A stretch of 64,000 nucleotides of DNA from Hyphomicrobiales bacterium (GCA_900471815.1 UICE01000008.1:62001-126000), one strand, 5' to 3'; positions 17,692 to 27,723 are shown, counted from the stretch's first letter. The notes: generated by a model not told the origin, from the letters alone. A program made the numbers and translations.

Positions 17692-17726
17692 TTTTCTGAC
17701 TGTTAATAGGTGAAGCGCTTTCGGCT

Positions 17727-18674
17727 CTACTGATTGCGTATCCCTATGGTTGTCGCCGGTGTGATCATTGATCTAGCTCTGATCCTTGCCGCCTTTCGAT
17801 AAGATCGTGGAGTGAGGCCGGTTTCCATTCTGAAATAACGGTTGAAATTCGACAGATTGTTGAAGCCCGCTTCGAAGCAGATATCCGTGATCGACATTCC
17901 AGTTTCCGCCAGCAATGTACGGGCGCGCCAAACGCGCACCGAGCGGCTATAGGTGGAGAAGTTCATACCTGTCAGCCGACCGAAAGCGCGGGAGAAAGCG
18001 GAAGGCTCGAGACCTACACGCTCGGCTACCTCGTGCATCTTCGCGCTAGGGCTGGATTGCATGATCTGGATGGCTTGATCGATCCTGCGATGACGCCTGT
18101 CCGACAATTGGTTATAAAATGAGATAAAATGCTCACTGGCAAGAAGCCGCTTTTGTGGGGCGGTCTCAATGCTGTTCAGTATCTCGATGAAGAGTCCGAG
18201 CCCTCCTGCATTTTCATGTTCGTGAAGGTCAAGTATTCTTCTACCGATTTCCAGAGCAGTAGGCCCCATGATTTCGATACCGCGTGCGGCAAGTGGTTTC
18301 AGACGGTGGAGAACATCAAACTCCGGACAGACCGCGCGTATGTTCATTAGCGCTTCTGCATCGAATTGCAGCACCAGATCGCGTCCCGGCAGATGCGGCG
18401 CGCCCGGTGTGATCCAGTTGTGCGGAAGGTTCGTACCAGTCAGCATCAGGTGCCCCGGTTTAAAAGGGCCGATATAGTCACCGACATAGGCAAAGCCCGA
18501 AGCGTCAGGGATATAGTGGATTTCCCATTCAGGATGATAATTCCAAATGCAGATCGGATTTGGATAGTCATCTCGGCGGATGAGGTAGGACATGCCACCA
18601 GGCAGAGTGATTTGCTCTCGGGTGGCAGTGAACGTATCCGAAACGGAATGTGGGAAATCTGATGCAATTGGCAT
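17727..18674 (-). CDS. AraC-family transcriptional regulator of the polyol operon
   Basis: 315 residues with an N-terminal cupin-like sensor ('WNYHPEWEIHYIPDASGFAY', 'VGDYIGPFKPGHLMLTGTNL') and a C-terminal AraC domain: 'AKMHEVAERVGLEPSAFSRA' and 'MSITDICFEAGFNNLSNFNR' then 'YFRMETGLTPRSYRKAA'. It is divergent from the polyol-type ABC operon starting at 18814, which it very likely controls in response to the imported sugar alcohol. The shared promoter region is 18675-18813. Confidence 0.88.
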   Translation of the reverse strand: MPIASDFPHSVSDTFTATREQITLPGGMSYLIRRDDYPNPICIWNYHPEWEIHYIPDASGFAYVGDYIGPFKPGHLMLTGTNLPHNWITPGAPHLPGRDLVLQFDAEALMNIRAVCPEFDVLHRLKPLAARGIEIMGPTALEIGRRILDLHEHENAGGLGLFIEILNSIETAPQKRLLASEHFISFYNQLSDRRHRRIDQAIQIMQSSPSAKMHEVAERVGLEPSAFSRAFGRLTGMNFSTYSRSVRVWRARTLLAETGMSITDICFEAGFNNLSNFNRYFRMETGLTPRSYRKAARIRARSMITPATTIGIRNQ

Positions 18675-18813
18675 TCACCAAGTCACCTTATATGCGAAGA
18701 ATGTCAAAATAGTATTAGTTCTCAGTCAAAAAGCAAACTAGTTCCGATGACAAGTCCAGTCACAATGGGTCCCGTAGACGGCGAGGGAGTTTTGCCGTTC
18801 GAGGGAGGATACT

Positions 18814-20064
18814 ATGACATTCAACAGGCTCCGCGCTGGCTGCGCGGCAATTGCAATCTTTACGGCGTCCAACGCCTTTGCCGCTGCTCAGTGCAGCGAC
18901 GATGTGCGCGTCCTCGCCCAGCCACGCGATGGACTAACGCTGCTGGAAGAGCATGTGGACGAATTCGAGAAATTGTCCGGCGCAGGATTTGAAATCAGCT
19001 ACCTTAACGAAAACGACCGTCGCGCAAAGTCGCAGGCTGACGCATCCACCGTCGGTAGCTTTGACGTCTACTATGTCGATGAGGCAAATCTCGCCCTATT
19101 CGCCTCTTCTGGCTGGATCGTGCCGCTTGATGGCTATTATCCCGCCGACTACAACTATGATGATTTCGATGCGGGTATGCGAGCAGCCGCGACCTATGAA
19201 GGAAAGCAATGGTTCGCACCCATACAGGGCGGTGGCGACCTGATGGTCTATCGGACGGATCTTCTGGAAAAAGCTGGTATCGCGCCACCAAAAACGTGGG
19301 AAGAGTATCTGGCTGCCGTCAAAAAACTGCACGACCCCGACAATGGCGTGTACGGAACGGCTCTGCGGGGACAGCGGGGCTCGGGTGCCAATGTCTGGCG
19401 CTGGATGCCATTGTTTAAGGCATATGGCGGGGAGTGGTTCAAAGACGGAAAGCCGGCATTTAACTCAGAGGCCGCACTGAAAGCTACACAGGCTTATTTG
19501 GACCTTTTCAAATATTCCGCTCCCGGAACGCAGACCGGATCCTGGGACGAATCGACTGGTGCATTCCGCGCTGGCAAGGTCGCCATTATCATTGAATCCG
19601 CCCCCCTTGGCGGCATGTCGGTAGACAAGGCGCAAAGTCAGGTGGCTGATAAAGTAGCCTTCTCTGTGCCCCCAACGCCGCTACCAGGTGGCGGTTATGC
19701 CCATGGCTTTGCCATCGCCGCAAAAGCCAATGCAACCGAGGAGAAAAAAGCCTGCGCCGGTCTGTTCATTGCTTGGGCGACCTCCAAAGAGCAGGAAGCG
19801 CGCCGTCTGGCGGCGGGGCAACCGGGTGAGTTGACGCGCACCAGCACCTACCAGAGTCCGGAATATGCCGCGACCTTTGGTCAGAATCTTGCTGACGCGA
19901 TGGCTCAAACGGGAAGCCGAACACAGGTAACCTTCTGGCAAGATCCGCGCTGGCAAGAACTGGGTAATCAATGGGGGATCATGCTCGAAGAGCTCATCAC
20001 CGGTAGCCGCAAGGATATCAAGGCAACCCTCAACGAGCTTGAGGCTTTCGCCACCAAGCTTTGA
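18814..20064 (+). CDS. Sugar/polyol ABC transporter substrate-binding protein
   Basis: Periplasmic binding protein of extracellular SBP family 1, 416 residues, with GGGAGG 6 bases before the ATG. The signal peptide 'LRAGCAAIAIFTASNAFAA' is followed by a mature domain with 'VGSFDVYYVDEANLALFASS', 'GDLMVYRTDLLEKAGIAPPK' and 'TWEEYLAAVKKLHDPDNGVY', typical of the MalE/polyol group. The dehydrogenase in the same operon suggests that the ligand is a sugar alcohol such as xylitol, sorbitol or similar. It is followed by an imperfect stem-loop before the permease genes. Confidence 0.9.
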   Translation: MTFNRLRAGCAAIAIFTASNAFAAAQCSDDVRVLAQPRDGLTLLEEHVDEFEKLSGAGFEISYLNENDRRAKSQADASTVGSFDVYYVDEANLALFASSGWIVPLDGYYPADYNYDDFDAGMRAAATYEGKQWFAPIQGGGDLMVYRTDLLEKAGIAPPKTWEEYLAAVKKLHDPDNGVYGTALRGQRGSGANVWRWMPLFKAYGGEWFKDGKPAFNSEAALKATQAYLDLFKYSAPGTQTGSWDESTGAFRAGKVAIIIESAPLGGMSVDKAQSQVADKVAFSVPPTPLPGGGYAHGFAIAAKANATEEKKACAGLFIAWATSKEQEARRLAAGQPGELTRTSTYQSPEYAATFGQNLADAMAQTGSRTQVTFWQDPRWQELGNQWGIMLEELITGSRKDIKATLNELEAFATKL

Positions 20065-20084
20065 TACCCGTCAGCCTTTACCAA

Positions 20085-20108
20085 GGGCGCGCCGTAAACG
20101 ACGCGCCC
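20085..20108 (+). terminator. Attenuating stem-loop after the polyol binding-protein gene
   Basis: GGGCGCG (20085-20091) / CGCGCCC (20102-20108), with an inner CGT/ACG pair. No T-run follows, so it is more likely a 3' end stabiliser or weak attenuator than a full terminator. It lies between the binding protein (stop 20064) and the first permease (start 20135). Confidence 0.55.
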
Positions 20109-20134
20109 GACCCTGTTAGTTGAGGATTTTTGCC

Positions 20135-20998
20135 ATGCGCCGCAGGCGTTCGCTGCCTTACGTTTTTCTCGGCCCAACGTTGGTCATACTGATTGTTCTG
20201 GCGCTCGTGCCGACGATCTATGCAATCAATATTTCATTGCAGAACAGAACCTTGGCACAGCCGCAGGCCGATTACGTTTGGTTCGCCAATTATATAGCCT
20301 TGTTTTCCGATGCCCGTTTTCTCAATGCTTTGTGGGTGTCGCTCAAATGGGAAGTTGTAAGTGTCACAGCAACTATGTTGACGGGCATCGCGCTCAGTAT
20401 CGCCATGTTTGAGGCGACTGGTCCGCGGGTGCGGAATATCCTGTGTGTCTTGTTTATAATTCCGGTCCTCTTGCCGCGCGTCTGCGCTGCCTTTGTTTGG
20501 AAATTCTCTTTTCATCCTTTGTATGGCGCTTTGACCTGGCCTGTACGCGAACTCACGGGCAGTACACCAGATATCCTTTCCACGCCGCTCGGGGCACTGT
20601 TTGCAGTTGCATTCGTCGACGTCTGGCAATGGGGGCTTTTCTTTGCGGTAATTATTCTCAAGCTTCTGGAATCGCTTCCTCCGCAGCCTCTGGAAGCCGC
20701 ACGCATCGATCGCGCGACGCGCTGGGAAGTCCATCGCTACGTCACACTTCCGATGCTGAAGGCTCCGCTTATCAGCCTGCTTCTGGTCAAGGCGATCGAA
20801 AGCCTGCGCTCCTTCGATCTGGTTTATGTCATGACACGGGGCGGCCCAGGCATCTCGACGGAAACACTCGATATGTATGCCTATTCCCAGGGTTTCATTG
20901 AATCCGGCAAAATCTCATATGCCTCATCAATGGCAGTCATCATGATGGTACTGACCATCGTCACCTTCACCTTTACCTGGAAGAGGCTGAACCGATGA
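20135..20998 (+). CDS. Sugar/polyol ABC transporter permease (MalF-like)
   Basis: 287 residues from ATG 20135 (GAGG nine bases upstream); a TTG five codons earlier is less likely. Six membrane segments, starting 'PYVFLGPTLVILIVLALVPT', and the EAA loop 'LEAARIDRATRWEVHRYVTL' with 'PMLKAPLISLLLVKAIESLR' after it. The 'FDLVYVMTRGGPGISTETLD' tail is diagnostic of the MalF-like carbohydrate group. It overlaps the next permease by 4 bases (ATGA). Confidence 0.9.
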   Translation: MRRRRSLPYVFLGPTLVILIVLALVPTIYAINISLQNRTLAQPQADYVWFANYIALFSDARFLNALWVSLKWEVVSVTATMLTGIALSIAMFEATGPRVRNILCVLFIIPVLLPRVCAAFVWKFSFHPLYGALTWPVRELTGSTPDILSTPLGALFAVAFVDVWQWGLFFAVIILKLLESLPPQPLEAARIDRATRWEVHRYVTLPMLKAPLISLLLVKAIESLRSFDLVYVMTRGGPGISTETLDMYAYSQGFIESGKISYASSMAVIMMVLTIVTFTFTWKRLNR

Positions 20999-21813
20999 AA
21001 CTGTCCACATTGCTCCTCAGGCTGATGCTGATATTAGCGGCTGCCTTCGTGGTCCTGCCGTTACTATGGACTTTGCTCAACGCTTTTAAAACCAATGCCG
21101 ACCTGCTGGTCAGCACGCCAAAACTCTTTTTTCAGCCGGTCTGGGATAATATGAGCTACGTGCTGAACCGGCGCTCGGTCGCTCGCGCGCTCACCAATTC
21201 ACTCATCATCTGCACGAGCGCCGTCGTGCTTGGGGCCGTCCTTGGCATTCCTGCCGCCTATGTTATTGCAAGATTCAAAAACCGCCTGACAGCTGAGGCG
21301 CAGTTTTTTGTTCTGTCGCTGCGCTTTCTGCCACCGGTGGCGATTGCAATTCCGATGCTGGTTATCTGGCTGGGCCTCGATCTCTACGATACCCGCTTGT
21401 CCCTGATCGTCACCTATTTGATTGTCACGACTTCAATCACTATCTGGTTGTCGATTCCGGCTTTTGAAGGTGTCAGCCTGCATGTCGAAGAGGCCGCCAG
21501 AGTCGATGGATTAGGCCCCTACGCCACTTTCTTCCGCATCGCTCTTCCGATTGTCCGCTTTCAGGTTTTCGGTGCCGTTGCCTTTTCCTTTGTGCTTGTT
21601 TGGAACGAGTTTCTTCTCGCCATGATGCTCACTACATCCAAGGCAAAGACTCTACCAATCATTGCATCTGAAATGTCACAGCTCGGCATGAATGTACCTT
21701 GGGGCATTCTCAACGCGGCCGTCGTTCTCTTGTCCTTGCCACCTCTCATTTTGCTTGGGGTAATGGCGAGCGGGCTCAATGCCGCATTTTCCAAAAAAAC
21801 TGATCAAGGTTGA
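20995..21813 (+). CDS. Sugar/polyol ABC transporter permease (MalG-like)
   Basis: 272-residue second inner-membrane permease. The N-terminal '[20 protein letters not shown]' helix, '[20 protein letters not shown]' and the EAA loop '[20 protein letters not shown]' followed by '[20 protein letters not shown]' place it in the MalG family. It is coupled to the upstream permease by an ATGA overlap and is followed after 5 bases by the dehydrogenase start. Confidence 0.9.
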   Translation: MKLSTLLLRLMLILAAAFVVLPLLWTLLNAFKTNADLLVSTPKLFFQPVWDNMSYVLNRRSVARALTNSLIICTSAVVLGAVLGIPAAYVIARFKNRLTAEAQFFVLSLRFLPPVAIAIPMLVIWLGLDLYDTRLSLIVTYLIVTTSITIWLSIPAFEGVSLHVEEAARVDGLGPYATFFRIALPIVRFQVFGAVAFSFVLVWNEFLLAMMLTTSKAKTLPIIASEMSQLGMNVPWGILNAAVVLLSLPPLILLGVMASGLNAAFSKKTDQG

Positions 21814-21818
21814 ATCTC

Positions 21819-22865
21819 ATGAAAGCACTTGTCCTCGAGCGCGTTGGTGAACTTACTCTGCGCGATATCGATCTGGCCCGAACGATGGGACCAGATGATG
21901 TGCGCGTCCGTCTCCATACCGTCGGAGTTTGCGGCAGCGACGTACATTATTACACCCACGGCCGCATCGGTAATTTCGTGCTCAATGAACCTATGGTTCT
22001 GGGCCACGAGGCCGCAGGTACCGTGACTGAAGTCGGTGCCAACGTCACGCATCTTAAGGCCGGTGACCGGGTGTGCATGGAGCCGGGAATTCCCGATCCC
22101 TCATCGCGTGCTTCGCGTCTCGGGCTCTACAATGTCGATCCCGCCGTAACTTTCTGGGCAACACCGCCGGTGCATGGTGTGCTTTGCCCGGAAACCATTC
22201 ATCCAGCCGGATTTACCTACAAGCTGCCAGACAACGTCTCTTTTGCTGAAGGGGCGATGGTCGAGCCCTTCGCCGTCGGCATGCAAGCCGCAGCACGCGC
22301 CCGCATTACGCCTGGCGACACGGCAGTTGTAACAGGTTGCGGCACAATAGGGATCATGGTTGCACTGGCCGCACTGGCCGGCGGCTGCTCGCGGGTGCTG
22401 ATTTCGGATGTTTCCCCGATCAAATTGAAACTTGCGGAAACTTATGACGGCATCAGTGGCATCAACGTACGAGAAACGAACCTCGTCGATGCAGTTGACA
22501 CTGCCACAGGTGGCTGGGGTGCCGATATAGTATTCGAATGCTCCGGTGCGTCGGCCGCTATCGCCGATCTTTTCAAAATCGTGAGACCTGGTGGAACCGT
22601 GGTCCTCGTGGGCTTGCCAGTTGAGCCCGTCCCGATGGATATTGCTGCTGCATGCTCACGCGAGTGTCGGATAGAAACCGTGTTTCGCTATGCTAACGTC
22701 TTTGATCGCGCCTTGGCTCTCATCGCCGCCGGAAAGGTCGATTTGAAGCCGCTCGTCTCGGGCACGTTCGCATTTGATGACTCTATTGCGGCCTTCAAGC
22801 GCGCTGCCGAAGGGCGTCCGGAAGATGTGAAGCTGCAGATCACCCTGGACGGGGAGGGGAACTGA
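21819..22865 (+). CDS. Zinc-dependent polyol dehydrogenase (xylitol/sorbitol dehydrogenase type)
   Basis: 348 residues from ATG 21819 (a TTG three codons earlier is unlikely). Medium-chain zinc dehydrogenase that oxidises a polyol to a ketose with NAD. Catalytic zinc ligands are in '[17 protein letters not shown]' and 'LGHEAAGTV'. The usual four structural-zinc cysteines are replaced by '[18 protein letters not shown]', which is characteristic of xylitol-dehydrogenase-like members. The cofactor motif is '[19 protein letters not shown]'. Being inside the ABC operon (1-base overlap with the ATPase gene) it is the first catabolic step of the imported polyol. Xylitol or D-sorbitol is the best guess. 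Confidence 0.88.
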   Translation: MKALVLERVGELTLRDIDLARTMGPDDVRVRLHTVGVCGSDVHYYTHGRIGNFVLNEPMVLGHEAAGTVTEVGANVTHLKAGDRVCMEPGIPDPSSRASRLGLYNVDPAVTFWATPPVHGVLCPETIHPAGFTYKLPDNVSFAEGAMVEPFAVGMQAAARARITPGDTAVVTGCGTIGIMVALAALAGGCSRVLISDVSPIKLKLAETYDGISGINVRETNLVDAVDTATGGWGADIVFECSGASAAIADLFKIVRPGGTVVLVGLPVEPVPMDIAAACSRECRIETVFRYANVFDRALALIAAGKVDLKPLVSGTFAFDDSIAAFKRAAEGRPEDVKLQITLDGEGN

Positions 22866-23929
22866 TGGCGACCGTTGAATGCCGTGGAATCCGCAAAGTC
22901 TATGGTTCGGTGGAAGTCATGCACGATTTCAACCTTAAGATAGATGACCATGAATTCGTCGTCTTTCTCGGGCCATCAGGTTGTGGCAAGTCAACGATGC
23001 TGCGCATGATCGCCGGTCTCGAAGAAATATCGAGCGGTGACCTTCTAATTGGTGGTCAACGTATGAACGACCGCGACCCTGGAGATCGCGGTATCGCTAT
23101 GGTTTTTCAAAATTACGCGCTCTATCCACATATGAGCGTACGGGAAAATATTGTATTCGGTCTGGAACGTGCCGGCATTGCAAAAGGCGCGATCAACGAA
23201 CGCCTTGCTCCGGTTGTCGAGGCACTCGGTCTTGGCATCTACCTGTCCCGCAAACCAACGGAACTGTCGGGCGGCCAGCAACAGCGCGTGGCGATCGCGC
23301 GTGCTATGATCAAAACTCCGGAGGTGTTTCTCTTCGACGAGCCGTTATCTAATCTAGACGCAAAGCTTCGCGGTAGCTTGCGTGTCGAGATTGCGCGCCT
23401 GCACCGGGACCTAAAGACGACGAGCATTTACGTTACACATGACCAGCTCGAAGCGATGACACTTGCTGACAAGATCGTTTTGATGAAGGACGGGCGTATA
23501 GAGCAGATGGGCACGCCTGAAGAAATCTACCAATCTCCAGCCACCCTGTTTGCCGCCGGCTTCATCGGAACGCCAAACATGAACTTCATGCAATTACAGG
23601 CGCTTAATGGTGAGATTGGCGATTCTGGTGCCAGGTTCAAGGCTCCTTTTGCGATCAGGCCTGGCCCTGTTACCGTAGGTATCCGACCAGGCGCATTTCA
23701 ACTGACTGATGAAGGGGGTGGGTTACGCGGCCGAGTCGAGCGTAACGAGTTTCACGGAGAGACGAGACTTGTGACATTGCGCAACAATAGCCATGAGATC
23801 AGCATTGCTGTACCCGCGGCTACCGCCATCAAGGAAGGTGATGTTGTGGGCATAGATGTTGCCGCTCACGAACTGCACCTTTTTGACCCCGAAACAGAAA
23901 AACGATTAGAAGTGCACAAAGTCGCGTGA
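22865..23929 (+). CDS. Sugar ABC transporter ATP-binding protein (MalK/UgpC type)
   Basis: 354-residue ATPase. Walker A GPSGCGKST, Q-loop 'MVFQNYALYPHMSVRENIVF', signature LSGGQQQR, Walker B 'VFLFDEPLSNLDAKLR' and H-loop 'YVTHDQLEAM' are all intact. The C-terminal 110 residues form the OB-like TOBE domain ('VTVGIRPGAFQLTDEGGG'), the MalK regulatory region. The start TGATG overlaps the dehydrogenase stop. Last gene of the operon. Confidence 0.92.
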   Translation: MATVECRGIRKVYGSVEVMHDFNLKIDDHEFVVFLGPSGCGKSTMLRMIAGLEEISSGDLLIGGQRMNDRDPGDRGIAMVFQNYALYPHMSVRENIVFGLERAGIAKGAINERLAPVVEALGLGIYLSRKPTELSGGQQQRVAIARAMIKTPEVFLFDEPLSNLDAKLRGSLRVEIARLHRDLKTTSIYVTHDQLEAMTLADKIVLMKDGRIEQMGTPEEIYQSPATLFAAGFIGTPNMNFMQLQALNGEIGDSGARFKAPFAIRPGPVTVGIRPGAFQLTDEGGGLRGRVERNEFHGETRLVTLRNNSHEISIAVPAATAIKEGDVVGIDVAAHELHLFDPETEKRLEVHKVA

Positions 23930-24136
23930 TGAAAAGACTAACGTTTGAAGCTTTGGCCTGACAGCTAATAATTTCCCGTCGACAAGCTTCGGTGGTTCGT
24001 ATCTTCAATAATATTATAGAAGCCAATGCAGGCCGACGGCCACAATAATCGCAGCTATCGCATTTGCCATAATATTTGGCTCTGAGCATAGGTATTGTGC
24101 AGTCGAAAAACACAACGCAAGAATGAAAGAAAGTTT

Positions 24137-24283
24137 ATGCCTGTTCTGGTGCTCCTTCCGATTATTGTCATTCTTAATTATGCATTGGCATGGCATGCCA
24201 CAGGCGGTTTAAGAATAGGCAACGTCCTCGCGGGCACAACATGTCTGCTAATCTGGCTATGGTATGCGGGCGAAATGTTTTGA
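24137..24283 (+). CDS. Small two-helix membrane protein, hypothetical
   Basis: 48 residues, ATG at 24137 with a GAAAGAAAG stretch upstream. Almost all hydrophobic: 'PVLVLLPIIVILNYALAW' and 'VLAGTTCLLIWLWYAGEMF' are two likely membrane helices joined by a short polar turn. It stands alone between the polyol ATPase and the TonB receptor. The coding signal is modest, but the hydrophobic pattern is not expected by chance. Function unknown. Confidence 0.4.
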   Translation: MPVLVLLPIIVILNYALAWHATGGLRIGNVLAGTTCLLIWLWYAGEMF

Positions 24284-24586
24284 TGGATTTTTAGTCTTCG
24301 AGCACTCTTTTTAGTATGCTATTAAGGTACTTAGCCGTGCCACAAGTCGCTTTGGCTTTGCTTGATCTCCACATTTTTTAAGCGTGATGCCGCAACGGTA
24401 CGCTTTAGCGTCCGAGTAATGCGCGAAGTCCCGGCACCGTTACCCAGAGTTCTCAAAACGACACAACTTTTGCCCAGAATCCTACTCAACTTAAGGTTGA
24501 CTGGGAAAGATGAGTATCTTAGTCAAGAAAAGTCGGCGGGGGATTCGCTGGCAGACGCGTAGTGTCAAAGGCTGGGGATTTTTCAC
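24284..24586. other. Intergenic region upstream of the TonB receptor
   Basis: About 300 bases that should hold the receptor promoter. A direct repeat TTTTTAGT occurs at 24288-24295 and 24308-24315, two helical turns apart. I could not identify a Fur, Irr or RirA-type site with confidence. Confidence 0.4.
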
Positions 24587-26824
24587 GTGGATGTTTTCGC
24601 GAGTTTCGATGCTGATCGTCGCAAGGATCGGCGCGCATGCGTAACCTTTTCTGTTTCTCATCTAAGTCCGATTAAACGACGGTTACTATACCTATCCCGG
24701 GCGATGTTGGGATCGGGGATTGTTGCCATCTCCTCTGCACAGGCGCAAGAAAGTGATACCATTCTCCTTGACCCTATCACGCTGCGCGTCGAAAATGCCT
24801 GGGGGCCCGTCGACGGTTATGTTGCTAACCGCAGTGCGACTGGTTCCAAAAGCGATACGCCACTGATCGAAAACCCGCAGTCGATCTCGATCGTTACGGC
24901 GGATCAGATGAAGGCACAGCGGGTGGAGAGCCTGGGCAATGCGCTTCGTTACACGGCCGGTGTCGCAGGAGAATTGTGGGGTAATGACACGCGTGGTTAT
25001 GGTCTGCAAATTCGTGGATTCGGTGTATCGGACGAGGCTTTTTATAAGGATGGCTTGCGGCTGAAGGGAACGGATTTTGCCACCTTCCTGTCACTTGATC
25101 CCTATGGTGCCGAACGCCTGGAAATACTGCATGGCCCGGCCTCTGTCCTTTATGGCCAGAACAGTCCCGGCGGCATTATCAACTATGTAAGCAAGCGCCC
25201 AACTGGCGAAACGTTCCGGGAAATCGAAGTCAGTGCCGGTAGCTTCAACCGCTATCAGACCCAGTTTGATATGGGAGGTGTCTTCGACAAGGACGGCGTG
25301 CTGAGTTATCGGGTGACAGGCTTGTTTCGTGATGGTGAAACCGGTGTAGATTTTGTCAACGACGACCGCATCTTTATAGCGCCCTCGCTGAAGTGGCAGC
25401 CAGATGCCGACACCAGCCTGACGCTGCTTGCCACCTACCAACGTGACAAAACAGGCTGGGGTATCCAATTTCTACCCGCCGATGGCACTGTCTTTCCGGG
25501 GCTGAACGGCAAGCGTTTGCCGAACAGCCGCTTTGTTGGCGAACCGGGTTTCGATGAGTTTTCTCCAACACTTGCCATGGCCGGTTATGAGTTCGAGCAT
25601 CGGATGAATGACACATGGCTCGTTCGGCAGAACCTTCGCTATTCTTATCTTAGCAATGATAAGCAGCTTGGCGTGTTCGGCGGCGGGGCCAATCCCAATC
25701 CTGATCTTTCTCCTGGCCTTGATCCGGACGGCCATACCTACCACCGCTATGTCGACGCCGGGAGCTCAACGCTCGGCAATTTTTCGGTCGACAATCAGGC
25801 TCAGGCTGAGTTCGACACGGGGCCGCTTGCACACACGCTGCTGATGGGATTCGACTACCAGTACACTGATTACAAGGATTGGGGTGGCTCGGGAACAGTT
25901 GCACCGCTTGATGATATCTTTAATCCCGTCTACGGCGCCCCGGTGTCGGATATCATTTCTTACAAGGATACCAACACTCGCCAGTGGCAGGCCGGTCTCT
26001 ACGCGCAAGATCAGATCAAGTATGATAATTGGGCGCTTACATTCGGCGGTCGACAGGATTGGACAAAAAGCACAATACTCGACAAGCTTTCGCACAGCGA
26101 AAGCGAGCAGTCTGATAGTGCATTCACGGGCCGGGTTGGCCTCGTTTATCTCTCCGACACCGGCCTTGCGCCCTATGTCAGTTATTCAACATCATTTTAT
26201 CCGACATTGGGCACGGGAAGCGGCGGTGAAACCTTCAAGCCAGGGACCGGTGAGCAGTACGAGGTCGGTATCAAATATCAGCCAAAAGGCTGGAACAGCT
26301 TCGTAACCGTTGCTGCCTTTGATCTTACCCGTGAGAATGTCTCTCGCACTATTGGCAATGAGCGCTTCCAGACAGGAGAAATTCGCTCGCGGGGTATTGA
26401 GGTCGAAGGCGTTGCCAGCCTCGATTCCGGTTGGGATATAAAACTTGCCTACGCCTATACAGATATGGAGATTCGCGATGATGGCGAAGGCACAGGTGGC
26501 AATATGCCTTCCGGCGTGCCGCGCCACCGAATTTCGCTGTGGGGCGACTATACGTTCAAAACTGGCGTGCTCGAAGGTTTCGGCGCCGGTGTTGGCGCCC
26601 GCTATATCGGATCAAGCTTTGGCGATGATGACAACTCTTTCAAGGTGCCGTCGGCAACACTGGTCGATGCCGCCATCCACTATGACTGGAAGAACATGAA
26701 ATTCCAGCTCAATGCCAGCAATCTTTTCGATAAGCAATATGTTGCCTCCTGCTTCAATCGCACCTCCGGTTGCTTCTATGGAGAGGGCCGCAAGATTACG
26801 GGCTCGGTGAAGTATCGCTGGTGA
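24587..26824 (+). CDS. TonB-dependent siderophore receptor (FhuA-like)
   Basis: Outer-membrane beta-barrel receptor of 745 residues with a GTG start. A long N-terminus ends in a signal region 'AMLGSGIVAISSAQAQ'. A likely TonB box lies in 'DTILLDPITLRV'. The plug domain has 'NPQSISIVTADQMKAQRVES', 'RYTAGVAGELWGNDTRGYGL' and 'EILHGPASVLYGQNSPGGII'. The barrel ends in the aromatic 'SVKYRW', as required for assembly. The subfamily takes hydroxamate siderophores such as ferrichrome, which the FhuD- and FhuB-like genes downstream support. Its stop overlaps the next gene by 4 bases (GTGA). Confidence 0.9.
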   Translation: MDVFASFDADRRKDRRACVTFSVSHLSPIKRRLLYLSRAMLGSGIVAISSAQAQESDTILLDPITLRVENAWGPVDGYVANRSATGSKSDTPLIENPQSISIVTADQMKAQRVESLGNALRYTAGVAGELWGNDTRGYGLQIRGFGVSDEAFYKDGLRLKGTDFATFLSLDPYGAERLEILHGPASVLYGQNSPGGIINYVSKRPTGETFREIEVSAGSFNRYQTQFDMGGVFDKDGVLSYRVTGLFRDGETGVDFVNDDRIFIAPSLKWQPDADTSLTLLATYQRDKTGWGIQFLPADGTVFPGLNGKRLPNSRFVGEPGFDEFSPTLAMAGYEFEHRMNDTWLVRQNLRYSYLSNDKQLGVFGGGANPNPDLSPGLDPDGHTYHRYVDAGSSTLGNFSVDNQAQAEFDTGPLAHTLLMGFDYQYTDYKDWGGSGTVAPLDDIFNPVYGAPVSDIISYKDTNTRQWQAGLYAQDQIKYDNWALTFGGRQDWTKSTILDKLSHSESEQSDSAFTGRVGLVYLSDTGLAPYVSYSTSFYPTLGTGSGGETFKPGTGEQYEVGIKYQPKGWNSFVTVAAFDLTRENVSRTIGNERFQTGEIRSRGIEVEGVASLDSGWDIKLAYAYTDMEIRDDGEGTGGNMPSGVPRHRISLWGDYTFKTGVLEGFGAGVGARYIGSSFGDDDNSFKVPSATLVDAAIHYDWKNMKFQLNASNLFDKQYVASCFNRTSGCFYGEGRKITGSVKYRW

Positions 26825-27723
26825 ACGGGACACGAACATATAACAAACGATCCATTTGCCTCAAATACCCAACACGGCGGCAATGTATGGGAGGGCTTGC
26901 GGCAATGTTGGTTGCCCAAATTCCGGTCGCGCGTGCGGCAAATATGCCGCGAGTGGCTTGTCTTGAATGGGCCTCGGCCGAGCTTGTCGTCTCGCTGGGT
27001 ATCCAGCCTGTAGCGGTAGCCGATCTTAAAGGTTACCGTGACTGGGTTGTGGCACCCCGGCTGTCTGATGACTGTCTTGATTTAGGCTCCCGTGGTGAGC
27101 CCAATCTTGAGGTCTTGCTCAAGCTCAATCCTGATATGATCGTCAGCGCTCATGGCTACGGACTCGAGGGAGGTCCATTTGCAAAGATTGCACCGCTGCA
27201 TACGGTAGCACTTTACGACGGCACCGGCGGGACACCATATGGTCAGGCCGAGAGCGAGACGCTGAGATTGGCCGAGAGGCTTGGCCGGGAAACGCAAGCG
27301 CATGAGGTGATTGAAAGCACGGCGGCTACGATTTCTAGGACCAAAAAGATGCTGGCGGACCAAGGCGGTAGTCCCCTCGCTGTGGTCAGCATGTTCGACG
27401 ATCGGCATGTGCGTGTCTATGGCAGGTCGAGTCTTTTCCAGGACGTGCTGGATAGGCTTGGGCTTATCAATGCGTGGACCGGAGAAACCGGAAGTTGGGG
27501 GTTTTCGACGATGGGTATCGAGGAACTTGTGGCGATCGGTAACGCGCGGCTGATCTCGCTCGACCCGATTCCGCCGCATGTGAAGATCAGAATCGAACAA
27601 AGTACGCTGTGGAAGAGCCTCCCTTGCGTCAGGGCAGGCAATGTTACAACAATTCCTCCTGTCTGGCCGTTCGGCGGGCTGGCCGCGGCCGCCCGTTTCG
27701 CCACGCTGCTTGCGCAAACATGA
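26821..27723 (+). CDS. Iron-siderophore ABC transporter substrate-binding protein (FhuD-like)
   Basis: 300 residues from GTG 26821, which overlaps the receptor stop as GTGA. The N-terminus 'TRRQCMGGLAAMLVAQIPVA' has a twin-arginine-like motif followed by a hydrophobic stretch, so export may be by Tat, as for E. coli FhuD. The mature part has the class III two-lobe pattern: 'PRVACLEWASAELVVSLGIQ', 'NLEVLLKLNPDMIVSAHGYG' and 'LFQDVLDRLGLINAWTGETG'. It hands ferric hydroxamates to the FhuB-like permease, whose ATG overlaps its stop. Confidence 0.87.
   Translation: MNGTRTYNKRSICLKYPTRRQCMGGLAAMLVAQIPVARAANMPRVACLEWASAELVVSLGIQPVAVADLKGYRDWVVAPRLSDDCLDLGSRGEPNLEVLLKLNPDMIVSAHGYGLEGGPFAKIAPLHTVALYDGTGGTPYGQAESETLRLAERLGRETQAHEVIESTAATISRTKKMLADQGGSPLAVVSMFDDRHVRVYGRSSLFQDVLDRLGLINAWTGETGSWGFSTMGIEELVAIGNARLISLDPIPPHVKIRIEQSTLWKSLPCVRAGNVTTIPPVWPFGGLAAAARFATLLAQT

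Noticed and set aside
24284-24586. Iron-regulator site (Fur/Irr/RirA) before the TonB receptor
   Set aside because: Only a TTTTTAGT direct repeat was found; it does not match a known iron box well enough to call.
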